A DNA stretch of 64,000 nt from Rhizobium sp. N324 (GCF_001664485.1 NZ_CP013630.1:2793001-2857000); one strand, 5' to 3'. Counted from the first letter of the stretch, positions 43,047-53,227 are shown. Notes: generated by a model from the letters alone, not told the origin. Made by a program: numbers and translations.

Positions 43047-43733
43047 ATGCGGATAGCAACCTTAGCGTCCCTGGCCGCACTCTCGCTGGCTCTTGCCGCA
43101 GGCCCGGTCACGATTGCCGGTCTCGATATGGCCGCACTGGCGAAGGACGGCGGAAACGGTGGTGGCAATGGCGGCGGCAACGGTGGCGGCAATGGAGGCG
43201 GAAACGGTGGTGGCAATGGAGGCGGCAATGGAAACAGCGGCAGCCATGGCGGCGGCAACCACGTCAGCGGCAACCACGGCAGCGGTTCGGCCAACAGCGG
43301 CTCCAAATCGACAGGCTTGAAAGGCAAATCCTCCGAGGCGGCAGGCAAGTCCAAGTCGGCAAAAGCAGACCGGCTGGCCGCCGCGCCAAAAGAGAAAAAC
43401 CTGTCGGCGCAGCTTGCGGGCCTGAACTCCTTGAAGCGAAATTACAGGGCGTTGATGCATACGTCGGACCCACGCATGGCCGCCATCTCGGCCTATGCCG
43501 TGGCCTACGCCCAATATGAAATCGACAACGGTATCGAGCCTGCGGCGACCGACCCTCTGCTGGGGGATGCGGCGCTGGAGGAGGCATTGTCTTCCGCAAC
43601 GAAATCCGGTCAGGTAAGCCCGGCGGTCCTGGCAGAAGCCAAAAACATTCTCGGAGTGGGCGAAGCGAACGGCAAGATCGATCAGATCCGCACCTCACTT
43701 GAGGACGCCGCGCCGGCGACGTCAGACGAATAG
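43047..43733 (+). CDS. Secreted Gly/Asn-repeat protein
   Basis: 228 residues: signal peptide (MRIATLASLAALSLALAAGPV), then seven tandem GGGN units (about 35-62) and a Ser/Gly/His-rich stretch, a Lys/Ser-rich linker, and a compact helical C-terminal domain (about 118-215, NLSAQLAGLNSLKRNYRAL...). The repeat DNA is built of a 12-bp GGTGGCAATGGC-like unit and could vary in number. Function unknown; a cell-surface or matrix role is possible. GGAGG precedes the ATG. A strong terminator follows. Confidence 0.82.
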   Translation: MRIATLASLAALSLALAAGPVTIAGLDMAALAKDGGNGGGNGGGNGGGNGGGNGGGNGGGNGNSGSHGGGNHVSGNHGSGSANSGSKSTGLKGKSSEAAGKSKSAKADRLAAAPKEKNLSAQLAGLNSLKRNYRALMHTSDPRMAAISAYAVAYAQYEIDNGIEPAATDPLLGDAALEEALSSATKSGQVSPAVLAEAKNILGVGEANGKIDQIRTSLEDAAPATSDE

Positions 43734-43793
43734 CCACGAGTGGGTTGCGTGAGGTGCGCCGCCGTTTCGGTTACAGCTGCGCACCAGACTATG

Positions 43794-43840
43794 AGAGCAT
43801 TTCCGTCTCTGTTTGAGTGACGGAATGCTCTCTTTTTTTG
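43794..43840 (+). terminator. Rho-independent terminator
   Basis: Stem GAGAGCATTTCCGTC (43794-43808) pairs with GACGGAATGCTCTC (43820-43833), one bulged base, followed by T7 to 43840. Ends transcription of the Gly/Asn-repeat gene, 60 bp after its stop. Confidence 0.92.
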
Positions 43841-44012
43841 AGCAATTTTCGGGCGCAAGACGTGCTCTGAGAGATCGGCAGGGATGCCCCTCATCCACCT
43901 GCCGGCACCGACCGGAGTCGAGCCACCGGCCTCGACTCCGGTCGGGTTAGGGTAACGGGCAGTTACCTGACGCACCGTTCGGCGCACAGGCGGGGTGGCG
44001 TCTCAAGCCGCC

Positions 44013-44132
44013 TTGCTCGACGGAGACGTCCGCTACGACGATTGTCATATCGGGGCCACAGGCGCGGAAAAATTGGCGTGGGCCTGGCTGAACCCGCTGC
44101 GCGGCGATCGCCGCCTGGAAACCTCGCGATAG
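44013..44132 (+). pseudogene. Duplicated 3' fragment of the SASA esterase gene
   Basis: Reads LLDGDVRYDDCHIGATGAEKLAW..LNPLRGDRRLETSR-stop, nearly the same as residues 270-311 of the esterase gene 1.3 kb upstream (LLDGDDRYDDCHIGGNGAEKLSRAWLNLLRGDHLATSR), including downstream non-coding bases (CAACCGGTTTTTCGCGCC). No start or upstream part is present. A leftover from a duplication. Confidence 0.88.
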
Positions 44133-44237
44133 TCTTCCCTCAACCGGTTTTTCGCGCCTTCGCGAGTTTCGGCCTCGGGCTTGCGCGAGAAGCCAGGCGG
44201 TTTACGTGCCGCCTGGCTACGAAAATCAAAATAGCAG

Positions 44238-44564
44238 CTATTCCACCGTAAGCGTTCCGCCCCCCTTGGAGTATTTCTTCCCTCCAAGCGAATTGATCGT
44301 TGCGCATTTTTCCTTATCGAACTTCTCGCACATCTTGTTGCCTTTGATGCTCCATGTGCCCTTGTAAGTGGCCTTGCCCCCGTCGACAGTCGCTTCAATC
44401 GTTCCGTCTGGTTTATAAGTTGTGATGCCCGATTGCGTCTTTGACTTCCAGTGGATTGGGTGGCCTACCAACTCGCCTTTCAACTGCTCCCCGGTCAAGG
44501 TTGCGGCATATGCACCAGGTGCGAAGGCTAGCATAATGAGGCCAGAAACCGTGATCGCTTTCAT
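44238..44564 (-). CDS. Small secreted protein of unknown function
   Basis: 108 residues with signal peptide (MKAITVSGLIMLAFAPGAYA). The mature part looks like an all-beta domain with two Cys: GQ/WSIKGNKMCEKFDKEKCATI and a Gly/Lys-rich end. This pattern (K.DGT.......G.W...GNK.C) is seen in small secreted proteins such as the DUF995 group; assignment is tentative. Start 44564 has AAGGAAG upstream. Confidence 0.72.
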   Translation of the reverse strand: MKAITVSGLIMLAFAPGAYAATLTGEQLKGELVGHPIHWKSKTQSGITTYKPDGTIEATVDGGKATYKGTWSIKGNKMCEKFDKEKCATINSLGGKKYSKGGGTLTVE

Positions 44565-44615
44565 CGTCCACTTCCTTCTTCCTAAGCCGCGTCTGCCGAA
44601 ACCGCGATAGAGCAC

Positions 44616-45157
44616 GGCGAACTCCCCGAGCGCGGTGAGCGTTGGACAAGGGTCGTTACTCGCACCAGTGATTCCTATGGTTAGGTCGCGTGAAGCCTTC
44701 CTGCGGTACGGGAGACCCGTAAGGAAATGCCCCGCCAGGACGGGGCATTTCGTATTACCTGATGCCGCTTTAATCAGCGATACCGCACGGAGGGGCGCGG
44801 CAGGTCGAAGGATGACAGAGTTCGGAAAATCTTCAATTTACCTGAACTTACTAATCCTGCTGCGGAGCCCGTTACCTTAGCCATGGCCGGATTGACGGGT
44901 CAACACAGAGGCGGCGCTCTCCGTAAATCCTTCTTTTTTAGCCGGAGAGATCGACCGAGACGATCGCCGCAGCGCGCTGGCGGTCAGGAGCGGCTGCGTA
45001 GCCTGGGACCATAGCCGAGGCCCCGAACCCGACCTCAGCCCGATGTGCAATGCGCGACAGCAATCTATCTTTCATCAGCTTAAAATGGCATGCACTTTGG
45101 GCGCCAAGGCAGCCGCCGACCAAGATCTTACATTTCGCCAAGATTATCTGAAATCGC
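44616..45157. other. Gene-free region with one hairpin and a repeat copy
   Basis: No supported gene. It contains a strong hairpin AAATGCCCCG / CGGGGCATTT (44726-44750) and the second copy of the ~50-bp repeat (45009-45060). Short open frames here have no RBS or protein-like composition. Confidence 0.6.
45009..45060 (+). repeat. Dispersed ~50-bp direct repeat, copy 2
   Basis: ACCATAGCCGAGGCCCCGAACC.GACCTCAGCCCGATGTGCAATGCGCGA, near-identical to 42923-42980. Confidence 0.75.
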
Positions 45158-45928
45158 TTAAAGAGACCGGCCGAGAGTTCGCATCTCGGCAAACACGTGA
45201 AAGAATTGCTCTCTCATGCTGTCAAAGCTGGACGGTAAATCGTCGCCGACCCTTGCCTCAAACTGATAGCCATCGGACGTATCCCTGGTGTGTCGCGTGA
45301 GCGAGCCCGAGATTTTCCTTCCACCGCTTTCAGCAGTGTAACTGCTTGACTGTTTATCGTCTGGGCTCGTGAAACGGTTTTTGATGAACTCGCATTGAAG
45401 TCCGATGAGTGCTGCCGGCACGAATTTTCGTCCCAAGAAAATTGCGACCTTGGTTCCGGCGACGGTCTGAATGAGCACCTCGTTGCTGCTTGGATGGACA
45501 AATATCTTGTATTCGAGACGCGGGGGCAGTGCGTTCATAGGTTCCGCCCATGCTCCGTAAACGGAGCGAATCCGTTTAAGACGCCGCATCCGGGATTCCC
45601 GGTCGTAACCTGGAATTTCGTGCTCATAGAAGCCAACATTGAAACGATGAACCGCCCTGGTGAACTCGATCCTATCGGCAAGGTCCGGGCTTCGCGTCTG
45701 CTGCCAACCATCGAACTTAAGATGGTTCTCGGCCGCACCTAGCGCTGACAACAAGATCTCCATTGCGCTTTCGAACACCTTTATCTCAGGTTCCGAGAGA
45801 CCGTTATAGTCGGGGCGCTCGACAGAGGCCGGCCGATATCGCAGCACCGGTTCGAACGGCTTTCGACGCCTTTCCAGCTCACTCAAGCGCTGCAACAGCC
45901 TGTAGCCTTCTTGCCTATCTATCGGCAC
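45158..45928 (-). CDS. Hypothetical protein
   Basis: 256 residues, soluble, no signal peptide. N-terminal half helical and charged (QEGYRLLQRLSELERRRKPFEPVLRYRP), C-terminal half more strand-rich (YKIFVHPSSNEVLIQTVAGTKVAIFLGRKFVP). No family recognised. Composition is less GC-extreme than its neighbours, hinting at acquisition. ATG 45928 is the first in the frame; its gene lies 27 bp after the stop of a disrupted c-di-GMP gene on the same strand. Confidence 0.65.
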   Translation of the reverse strand: MPIDRQEGYRLLQRLSELERRRKPFEPVLRYRPASVERPDYNGLSEPEIKVFESAMEILLSALGAAENHLKFDGWQQTRSPDLADRIEFTRAVHRFNVGFYEHEIPGYDRESRMRRLKRIRSVYGAWAEPMNALPPRLEYKIFVHPSSNEVLIQTVAGTKVAIFLGRKFVPAALIGLQCEFIKNRFTSPDDKQSSSYTAESGGRKISGSLTRHTRDTSDGYQFEARVGDDLPSSFDSMREQFFHVFAEMRTLGRSL

Positions 45929-45955
45929 CTCCGCCTTTTATAGAACCGGCTTCGG

Positions 45956-48705
45956 TCAAGCCGCCTTCTCAACCACCGGCTCGCTCATCGCCTGCGGCTT
46001 GCCGAGCAGGTAGCCCTGCGCCTCGTCGCACTGTTCTTCGGACAGCGTATCGAGCTGCGCCTGGGTTTCCACGCCCTCCGCCAGCACCGGCACCTCCAGG
46101 CTGCGGCCGAGCGCCAGGATGGCGCGGACGATCGCCTTGGATTGGGGGCTGGTCTCGACCTCTGACATAAAGCTCTTGTCGAGCTTGATCTTGTCGAAGG
46201 GGAAGGAACGCAGCGTCTCCAGCGACGAGTAACCGGTGCCGAAGTCGTCGATCGCGATCGAGACGCCGAGCGCCTTGATCTCTCGCATCGTCCGCAGGGC
46301 CTTGTCCTTGTCGACGATGATCGAGCTTTCGGTGATCTCGATTTCGAGGCGACGCGGGCTCAGACCGGTTTCCAACAGGATGCCAGCGATGACGGTCGCC
46401 ATGTCGGCGTGACCGAGCTGGATGGGCGACAGGTTGACGGCGATCTTGTGGCTGTTGTTCCAGCTCGCCGCCTCCCGGCACGCTTCTCGGAGCACCCATT
46501 CGCCGATCGGCAGGATCGCGCCGCACTCCTCGGCAAGACCGATGAAATCCATGGGCGGGATGTTGCCGCGTTCGTGATGCCGCCAGCGCAGCAGGACTTC
46601 GTAGCCGGTGATCTCGCCCGTCCGCACCGATTTCTGCACCTGATAGTGCAGATGAAGCTGGCTGCGGTCGATCGAGGCCCAGAGGTCCTTGGCAAGCGCG
46701 CGGCGGCGGCGCGCATGCTCGTCCATGGCAGCCTCGTAAAAGCAGACCTTCTGCAGCAAGGAATGTTTGGCGCGGTACATCGCAAGGTCGGCATTGGCGA
46801 GAAGCCCGTCGACGCTTGCCGCGTCGCTCGGATAGACCGCAACACCGAGGCTGGCGCCGGTCTTGATCTCGAAGCCATCGATGGCGACCGTCCCGGTGAG
46901 AGCGCTTTCCAACCGCGCGATGAAATCGTGCAGGCTGCTCAGTTCATCGAAGCGCTTGGTCGCGGCAAACTCGTCCCCGCCGAACCGGGCGATGAACTCG
47001 CCCTCCTGCCGCGCCTCGTCGAGCCGCCGGGCGAGCTCGACAAGCACCTTGTCGCCGGTCCCGTGGCCGTGCTGGTCGTTGATCTCCTTGAACTTATCGA
47101 GATCGATGCCGATGACGGCGACATTGCCCCTCACCCGGTCGGCGATCATCATTTCCTCCGAGACGCTTTCGCCGAACTGCAGCCGGTTCGGCATGCCGGT
47201 GAGGCCGTCATGCTTGGCAAGGAAGGCCACCTGCTCCTCGGATTTCAGGCGATCGGTGATGTCTTCGAAGGTGACGACCCAGCCGCCATCGGCGAGTATG
47301 TTGACATTCTGCTGGATGCATATGCCGCTCGGATATTTGTGAACCGCGGTGCCGGCGCCTGATCGGATCAGCGCCATGTTCCTGAGATAATGCGCCTCGG
47401 CCTGCGCGGCCGCCTCGGCCACGTCTTCCGCATGGGCGGCATAGCCGACGTCGACGATCTGCCGGTAGCCCATGCCGGGACGCACCGACCCTTCCGCAAA
47501 TTTGAAGATTTCGAGATAGCGCTTGTTGCAAAGCAACAGGCGCTCATCCCTGTCGAACATGCAGATGCCCTGGCCGATATTTTGCAGCGCGACGTCGAGA
47601 TTGCGGGTGACCTCGTCGATCCGGTCGGCATCCGCCTTCTGCTTGCTGTTGTCCTTGGTGATCTTGGCATAGCCGATCAGCGCGCCGGGTTCGTCATAGA
47701 TCGGATCGATGACGACATAGGCCCAGAAGGAGGAGCCGTCCTTGCGGTAACGCCACCCCTGCGCTTCGAACTTGCCCTCGGTGTGCGGCGATCTTCCTCA
47801 GAATAGAACAGCGAGAAATCCTTGCCGACGATCTCATCGGCGCTATAGCCCTTGGCGCGCTCGGCGCCGGCATTCCAGTTGCTGACCTTGCCATCCGGAT
47901 CGAGCATGTAGATCGCGTAGTCGGTCACCCCCTGCACCAGGAGCTTGAAGTTGCGCTCCGCCCCGGCGGTCCTGGCCTGCGAGCGCACGGCGAAGATGGC
48001 GGCCGCAAAACCGGCCGCCAGCAGCGAAAAGGTGACGGCGGCGATCGTCACCGCCATCAGCGCCGGCGAAAGCAGCATGTCGGGGTCGAGCGCGGTGATG
48101 CCGGGAATGACCGTCACCCCCGCCGTCGCGGTGAAATGCAGGGCGACGACGCCTGATGTCAGCAGAAGCGTCGGCACCAGCTTGGCCAAAATCGACCGGC
48201 CGCTCCTGTCGGCAAATCGAAAGGCGGCGATCGAAAGGGCGACGCCGAGAGCGACGGAGGCCATGATGTAGCCCGCGTCCCACGAAATCTCACCCGGGAA
48301 TTCGATGGCCAGCATGCCGCTGAAATGCATCAGACCGATGCCGGCGCCGAAAAACACGCCGGCCAACATATTGGCCACCCACCTGCTATAGCCAATCTTG
48401 GCGGCGACCGCCACCGTCGTGGCCACGATCGCGACCAGCAGCGAGACCAGCGTCAAGCCGGCATGATACCCGACGACGACACCGGGGTCGTAGGCCAGCA
48501 TGGAGATGAAATGCGTGGCCCAGATGCCGAAACCACCCGCCGCCCCCGCCGTCATCAGCCACACCCACCGAACCGCGCCATCGGACAACGTCGCCCGATC
48601 GAGCAGAACCATCGCGCAATGGCTGGCGAGAAAGCAGATCAAACCCGCAAGGCCGACCAGCGTGAGATCATGCTGCTCGGTGATGCACGTCAGGACGGTG
48701 AACAT
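45956..48705 (-). pseudogene. MHYT-PAS-GGDEF-EAL protein, frameshifted
   Basis: Two frames form one protein of about 915 residues. The 5' part (48705 to about 47785) encodes an integral-membrane MHYT sensor with motifs WATHFISML, GIGLMHFSGM and GVVALHFTAT, then a PAS domain up to YSEEDRRT. The frame then changes: EGKFEAQGWRYRKDGSSFWAYVVI continues the PAS domain in the other frame, followed by a second PAS, GGDEF (RFGGDEFA) and EAL (EVLLRW, DDFGTGYSSL, AEGVETQAQ) to 45956. At the junction the usual PAS linker (about a dozen residues) is missing, so a small out-of-frame deletion near 47785 is likely. The 3' half alone contains intact GGDEF and EAL motifs. Confidence 0.82.
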
Positions 48706-48995
48706 GGAAGAAGCCCTCGATTTGAGGGGCACGCTAATCAGCGGTCGCTTAAGGAAGGTTGAAATGGGTGGGGCGGCCGGGTGGGAAACGGGGCTGTTCG
48801 CGTGGGTTGTTCGGTGGGTTGTGAGATTAGGGTTTATGGTGGGTGTTTTGGTATGGTGAATGGATTTTCGACTGACGCGGAGGGCGAGGCCCCGCGAAAT
48901 AGGACTTCCCTGTGGGCGAGCCCGAGCCGGCGACTTCGATCTCCCCAATTTCACCCAAGCACGGTGGTAGCGCCCTTGAATGAGGGGAATCTGGG

Positions 48996-49598
48996 ATGTC
49001 GATCTTGCTAAGAAGTTTGTCGCTACTGGTTGGAATAACATTGGCGGTGCCGGCCTTCGGCAATTGCGTAACCGCCAATGAGACCAAACAGGGCGTGCTG
49101 CTGACCAGAGAAGCGCCTTTCTATTCCGTATTCTACAAGCCGGACGGCCCGGGTCTCGCCGAACAACGGCTGATGGAGCGCGACGGCTCACTGCAGCCGG
49201 TGTCGGCTGTCTATGTGCACCCCTTGCTCGTCGAAAAGAGAGTGAGTGCCAGCGGAACGCATGAGCTGAAATACGCGAATGCGATTGCGTTAGACGATCT
49301 GCCACAGAAGAAGAACTGGAAATCAGACACCACGCTTTTCATCAATGGCAAAAAATCCGTTTCGGGCACGACTTTTATGAGGTTCGACGGCTTGGGAGAG
49401 GAAAGGATTGCATCTTGTTCCTACAAAGTCTGGGCCATCAACAGCCGCCTGGAACTGACGGAATTGCCGCCGATCATTTTCGAACAATACTATTCCCCCG
49501 AGCTTCATCTCGTTCTTCGTTCGGTACGGCTGAGCACCGCCAACCGGCCGTTGAGCGAGGTTCGATTTGATCGGTTCCAAATTGGCTGGGGCAACTAG
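48996..49598 (+). CDS. Secreted protein of unknown function
   Basis: 200 residues with signal peptide (MSILLRSLSLLVGITLAVPAFG) and a mature, strand-rich domain. Cys residues at the start (NCVTAN) and in ERIASCSYKVWAINS could form a disulfide. No family recognised. GAGGGG precedes ATG 48996. Somewhat lower GC than the neighbours. Confidence 0.7.
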   Translation: MSILLRSLSLLVGITLAVPAFGNCVTANETKQGVLLTREAPFYSVFYKPDGPGLAEQRLMERDGSLQPVSAVYVHPLLVEKRVSASGTHELKYANAIALDDLPQKKNWKSDTTLFINGKKSVSGTTFMRFDGLGEERIASCSYKVWAINSRLELTELPPIIFEQYYSPELHLVLRSVRLSTANRPLSEVRFDRFQIGWGN

Positions 49599-49883
49599 GC
49601 GGACGTCCCTCTATCATCCCAGAAAACCCGTTCTCTAAGGGCTTCTAAAGGGGTAGCGCGACTGGACAAAGACCACCGAAGGTGCCTCTGAGACTCAGAG
49701 GCTAGCCCCTTGGACAGACTGACCTGACGCAGAGCAATTCGAACGCCTTCTGGAGCAAAGCACACGTTCCACTTGCTGCCGCTGTCTAACGCGTTATTGC
49801 CTCAATGTCACAGCCGAAGGAACCTCTCAGCCGAGGCCTTCTCCAATCCCGCATTCACGCCAGAGCGACTGTTCGCTGCAAAT

Positions 49884-51014
49884 CTACGATGTTGCCTCAT
49901 CAATCACACGCCCCATGGCATATGACGGCTGGTAACCTGGCAACACATTGCCGGTGGGTCTGATGGAACGCATCAACGCGTCTCGGGACTTGCCTACGAT
50001 TGCACCTGCTTTTCGCAAGCCAAAAACGTAAGGACCCACGTCAACAGGCAGTGAATTGAGCGTCAATCCCAACTCTTTGTCGGAAAGATGGGCGACAGAT
50101 GCTGCCAGTTCAGCGACCTTCCTTTCCATCGCCGCGTATTCCTTCGTCAGCAGGAGTACGATGTTGTCAAAATCGCTCCAAAACTCTTCCGGCAAATCAC
50201 GACGAATCGCGGCCATGTCGTCCCCAGCGGCCATTGCTTCCCACAGTGCCAATGGCGTGCAGCGTGAGATCAATGCATGGATACGCCGGTACTCGGAGCC
50301 TTTGAGTTTGAGGCGCAAGCCATCTGTGAATCTAACGACAAATCCCTCGTTGTCGCGTGGGAGCGTTGCAGTATGGAGCATCATGTCCGCCATATTCCCG
50401 AACTCATGGCGTTCGGCCGCACGCCATCCTAACGCTTGGCTGGTCTTTCGAACCTCGTCGTAGGTTACTTCAAGACCTGAAGCGTGGTAGGCCGCCAACA
50501 TCACCATGGCAGGCTCCGCATATCGCACGACCATTCTGTTTTCCGGATATACCGCCTCGAACAGATATGTCGTATCCGGCGACAGACCGGAGAGATCGTG
50601 GGCATCCAAGCGTGCTTGAGCCCATAGGGCCTGCTCGGAGTCGAACGCGCCTTTGGTGGCTGCGTGCCATCGGCCAGCATCATTGAACACGATTATCAGA
50701 CTACCATCGAGCTTTTCGAACGCCTCAAACGGCAGATCTGGTACTTCGCCATGCCGCTCGCCGACATTGAAAAACTTCGGAAACGGCGTGGCAACGACTC
50801 GACCAGCGCCCTCGTCCACAATGAGACCGCGAGCGATCAGCGCAAACTGATCCCAACCATCCTCATATACGCACCGGGGCGTATAGATGTAGAGCTGCAA
50901 AGTATTAGTTGCGTTCGGACGGCGATGGACATGGCCGAGCCCCTGGGCTCGCTTCAAGCCAGCGATAAGGTCGGGAAACGGGATTTGGCGTGCAGGGTGT
51001 ATCGGGTCGTTCAT
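49884..51014 (-). CDS. RNA ligase, T4 Rnl1-like
   Basis: 376 residues of the nucleotidyltransferase superfamily. Motif I EKLDGSLIIV with adenylated Lys101, preceding ARGLIVDE (61-68), motif IV DNEGFVVRF and motif V LKLKGSEYRRIH are those of ATP-dependent RNA ligases of the T4 RnlA type. It would seal 5'-PO4/3'-OH RNA ends. The C-terminal third is helical, as in Rnl1-like repair enzymes. No kinase-phosphatase partner is adjacent. ATG 51014 begins a natural MNDPIHP; 13 further codons are open upstream. Possibly phage-derived or acquired. Confidence 0.85.
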   Translation of the reverse strand: MNDPIHPARQIPFPDLIAGLKRAQGLGHVHRRPNATNTLQLYIYTPRCVYEDGWDQFALIARGLIVDEGAGRVVATPFPKFFNVGERHGEVPDLPFEAFEKLDGSLIIVFNDAGRWHAATKGAFDSEQALWAQARLDAHDLSGLSPDTTYLFEAVYPENRMVVRYAEPAMVMLAAYHASGLEVTYDEVRKTSQALGWRAAERHEFGNMADMMLHTATLPRDNEGFVVRFTDGLRLKLKGSEYRRIHALISRCTPLALWEAMAAGDDMAAIRRDLPEEFWSDFDNIVLLLTKEYAAMERKVAELAASVAHLSDKELGLTLNSLPVDVGPYVFGLRKAGAIVGKSRDALMRSIRPTGNVLPGYQPSYAMGRVIDEATS

Positions 51015-51212
51015 CTTTTCACTTTTATCGCCTTCAGAATTAATTTTGGCCAATTTATCAATTGTTCAGCCATTCCACGCCGTCAAACGCGATTTACTAA
51101 TAGATTTGATCGTCCGCTCTGATGGCTGCAACGCCTATCGGGTTCGGACCCAGCACAGCCTTTGCCAATGATTTCGCTACTGGCGTTCGCGATCCCCGCC
51201 ATCATCAGCTTT

Positions 51213-52106
51213 CTATGTCGCCGCCTGAACCTCGCCCACGACCCAGTTCCGGAATGCTTTGACTTTCGGGTGGTCCCCATTTCCCGTTCGATAGACGAGA
51301 TCATAGCCCCACTCGACGTCCAGCCTGGCTTTCGGGAACAGGGCAACGAGGCGCCCTTGGGCAAGGTCTTCGGCGACCAACACGCTTCGTCCGAGTGCGA
51401 CGCCTTCGCCTCGAATGGCAGCTTCGATGGACATGCTGCCGTGGCTGTATCCCGGGCCGCGTGTTTTTGAATAGGGCAATCCCACCAACGCGAACCACCG
51501 CTCCCAAGTCGTGGTCATGCCGATCTCATGAATGAGCTGGCATTTGGCTAGATCGGCGGGATCGGAAAGCCCGCCCACCCGATCGAGATATGACGGGGCG
51601 CATACCGGCGACACCGTCTCGTTCATGATGCGCTCGGCCGTCGCTGCGGGATAAACGCCCGCTCCATAGCGGAGAGCAACATCGACCTGGCTCTTTGTGA
51701 AATCCACCCAGGTGTCCGTCACTTCCAGATGCACATCTAAATCAGGGTATTGCGCCATCAGCCTGTGAAGACGGGGCGTCAGCCACTTGCTGGCGAAAGA
51801 GATGCCGGAACTGACCACGAGACGCGTTGTATCGCTGCGGCTTCGGATAGACTCCGCCTCGCGGGCAAGCTCGGACAGTAGCCGCGTCACGGTGCTGAAG
51901 AAGGACGCGCCGGCTTCGGTCAACTCGATCTTTCGAGTCAGACGGCGGAAGAGCGGAACCCCCAGATGGACTTCCAGCGCCTTGATCTGTCGGCTGACTG
52001 CCCCGTGCGTCAGGTGCAGCTCATCGGCCGCTCCTGTCATGGAAAGCCGTCGCGCCGTCGCCTCGAAGGCGCGAAGGGTTTGTAATGGAGGGAGTTGATC
52101 GGCCAT
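51213..52106 (-). CDS. LysR-family regulator (GcvA-like)
   Basis: About 297 residues. N-terminal helix-turn-helix (LRAFEATARRLSMTGAADELHLTHGAVSRQIKALE) and substrate-binding domain of the GcvA/AmpR subgroup. ATG 52106 is preceded by GGATG at five bases; starts at 52115 or 52136 are alternatives. It is divergent from the DMT transporter gene 120 bp away, which it probably controls. Confidence 0.88.
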   Translation of the reverse strand: MADQLPPLQTLRAFEATARRLSMTGAADELHLTHGAVSRQIKALEVHLGVPLFRRLTRKIELTEAGASFFSTVTRLLSELAREAESIRSRSDTTRLVVSSGISFASKWLTPRLHRLMAQYPDLDVHLEVTDTWVDFTKSQVDVALRYGAGVYPAATAERIMNETVSPVCAPSYLDRVGGLSDPADLAKCQLIHEIGMTTTWERWFALVGLPYSKTRGPGYSHGSMSIEAAIRGEGVALGRSVLVAEDLAQGRLVALFPKARLDVEWGYDLVYRTGNGDHPKVKAFRNWVVGEVQAAT

Positions 52107-52226
52107 AGCATCCATGCGTGAACCAGGATCACGCATCCTGTGAGGAACAATCGTTTGTCAGCGGCAATTGAGCCGCGCATATGGATGATAGCTTTGCACG
52201 CTTCTTCCAACGATTGAAACCGCTTT

Positions 52227-53162
52227 ATGACCCAAGACGTCGCCATTGCCTTCAAAGCGTCTGCTTCCACCAGAAGCATTTCAGCGATGCTGCTGCTTGC
52301 CGTGATGTGGGGGCTTTCGATCCCGATAACGAAGCTCGGCCTGGAAACGGTCCCACCATTGATGTTTACGGCGATGCGCTTCCTCGTCGCTGTTCCCTTG
52401 CTGCTCATCCTGGCAAGCGGTCGCCTTCGGGTGCCGCTCCGGGCCGTGCCAAGCATCATCGCTCTTGGGGTGATGGGCATCACGCTCGGCAATGTCGCCC
52501 AGTCGTTCGGGGTGCAGGGAACGTCGGCGTCCGTCGGCACCATCGTCTCGGCGACGATACCCATCTTCATCGTGATCTTTGCCGCATTCCGGCTTGGTCA
52601 GCCTGTCGCCGGCAGGCACTGGGTCGGACTTCTCGCTGCCTTCGGGGGCATTGCTCTGGTAGCCGTCGGAAGCGGCTCGGGCGTCGACGATCTGTCGAAG
52701 ACAACGGTGACAGGGGTCGCCTGGATGCTGGCTTCGGCGGTCGCAATTGCCTTCTACTACATTTGGAGCGCGGAACTGACGGACAGGTACGGCATCTTGC
52801 CGGTTGCGGCTTGGAACGCGCTGGCGGGGCTCGTCACGATCCTGCCCCTAGCGGCTATCGAGATGGCAAACTCGCCATACCAGCTCACCGTTCAGGCGCT
52901 TTGGACAGCCGTCTATCTTGGTGTCATGGTGACGGTCGCGGGGCTGTTGCTGTGGCTCTACATTCTTCGCGTTGTCCCTGCCCGCGTCGCGGCAAGTGTC
53001 CAATATCTTCAACCCGTATTCGGGATCGCCGCTGCGTCGCTCATGTTCGGCGATCGACTGGGCGTTTTGTTCGTTGCAGGCGTGATCGTGATTCTGGTTG
53101 GCTTGGCTCTCGCGGTGTCGAACAAGCGGTCCGTTCCGGAAGGAGTGGTCACGCACGCGTAA
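52227..53162 (+). CDS. EamA/DMT-family transporter
   Basis: 311 residues with ten membrane segments arranged as two EamA halves (about 18-145 and 160-300). The second half ends with the typical VPARVAASVQYLQPVFGIAAASLMFGDRL. Likely exports a metabolite or amino acid. Divergent from a LysR gene. A terminator follows 40 bp after the stop. Confidence 0.9.
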   Translation: MTQDVAIAFKASASTRSISAMLLLAVMWGLSIPITKLGLETVPPLMFTAMRFLVAVPLLLILASGRLRVPLRAVPSIIALGVMGITLGNVAQSFGVQGTSASVGTIVSATIPIFIVIFAAFRLGQPVAGRHWVGLLAAFGGIALVAVGSGSGVDDLSKTTVTGVAWMLASAVAIAFYYIWSAELTDRYGILPVAAWNALAGLVTILPLAAIEMANSPYQLTVQALWTAVYLGVMVTVAGLLLWLYILRVVPARVAASVQYLQPVFGIAAASLMFGDRLGVLFVAGVIVILVGLALAVSNKRSVPEGVVTHA

Positions 53163-53200
53163 TCCCAGTTCCCCTCGCTCTGTTATTCCAGGAGCGAATT

Positions 53201-53227
53201 GGCCTGCCCTTCGGGGCGGGCCTTTTT
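53201..53227 (+). terminator. Rho-independent terminator after the DMT gene
   Basis: GGCCTGCCC-TTCG-GGGCGGGCC followed by T5: 9-bp stem with one G-U pair and a UUCG-type loop. Confidence 0.9.

Noticed and set aside
43149..43240. Possible CRISPR-like short repeats
   Set aside because: The 12-bp units are in frame, without spacers, and encode a Gly/Asn stretch of a secreted protein.
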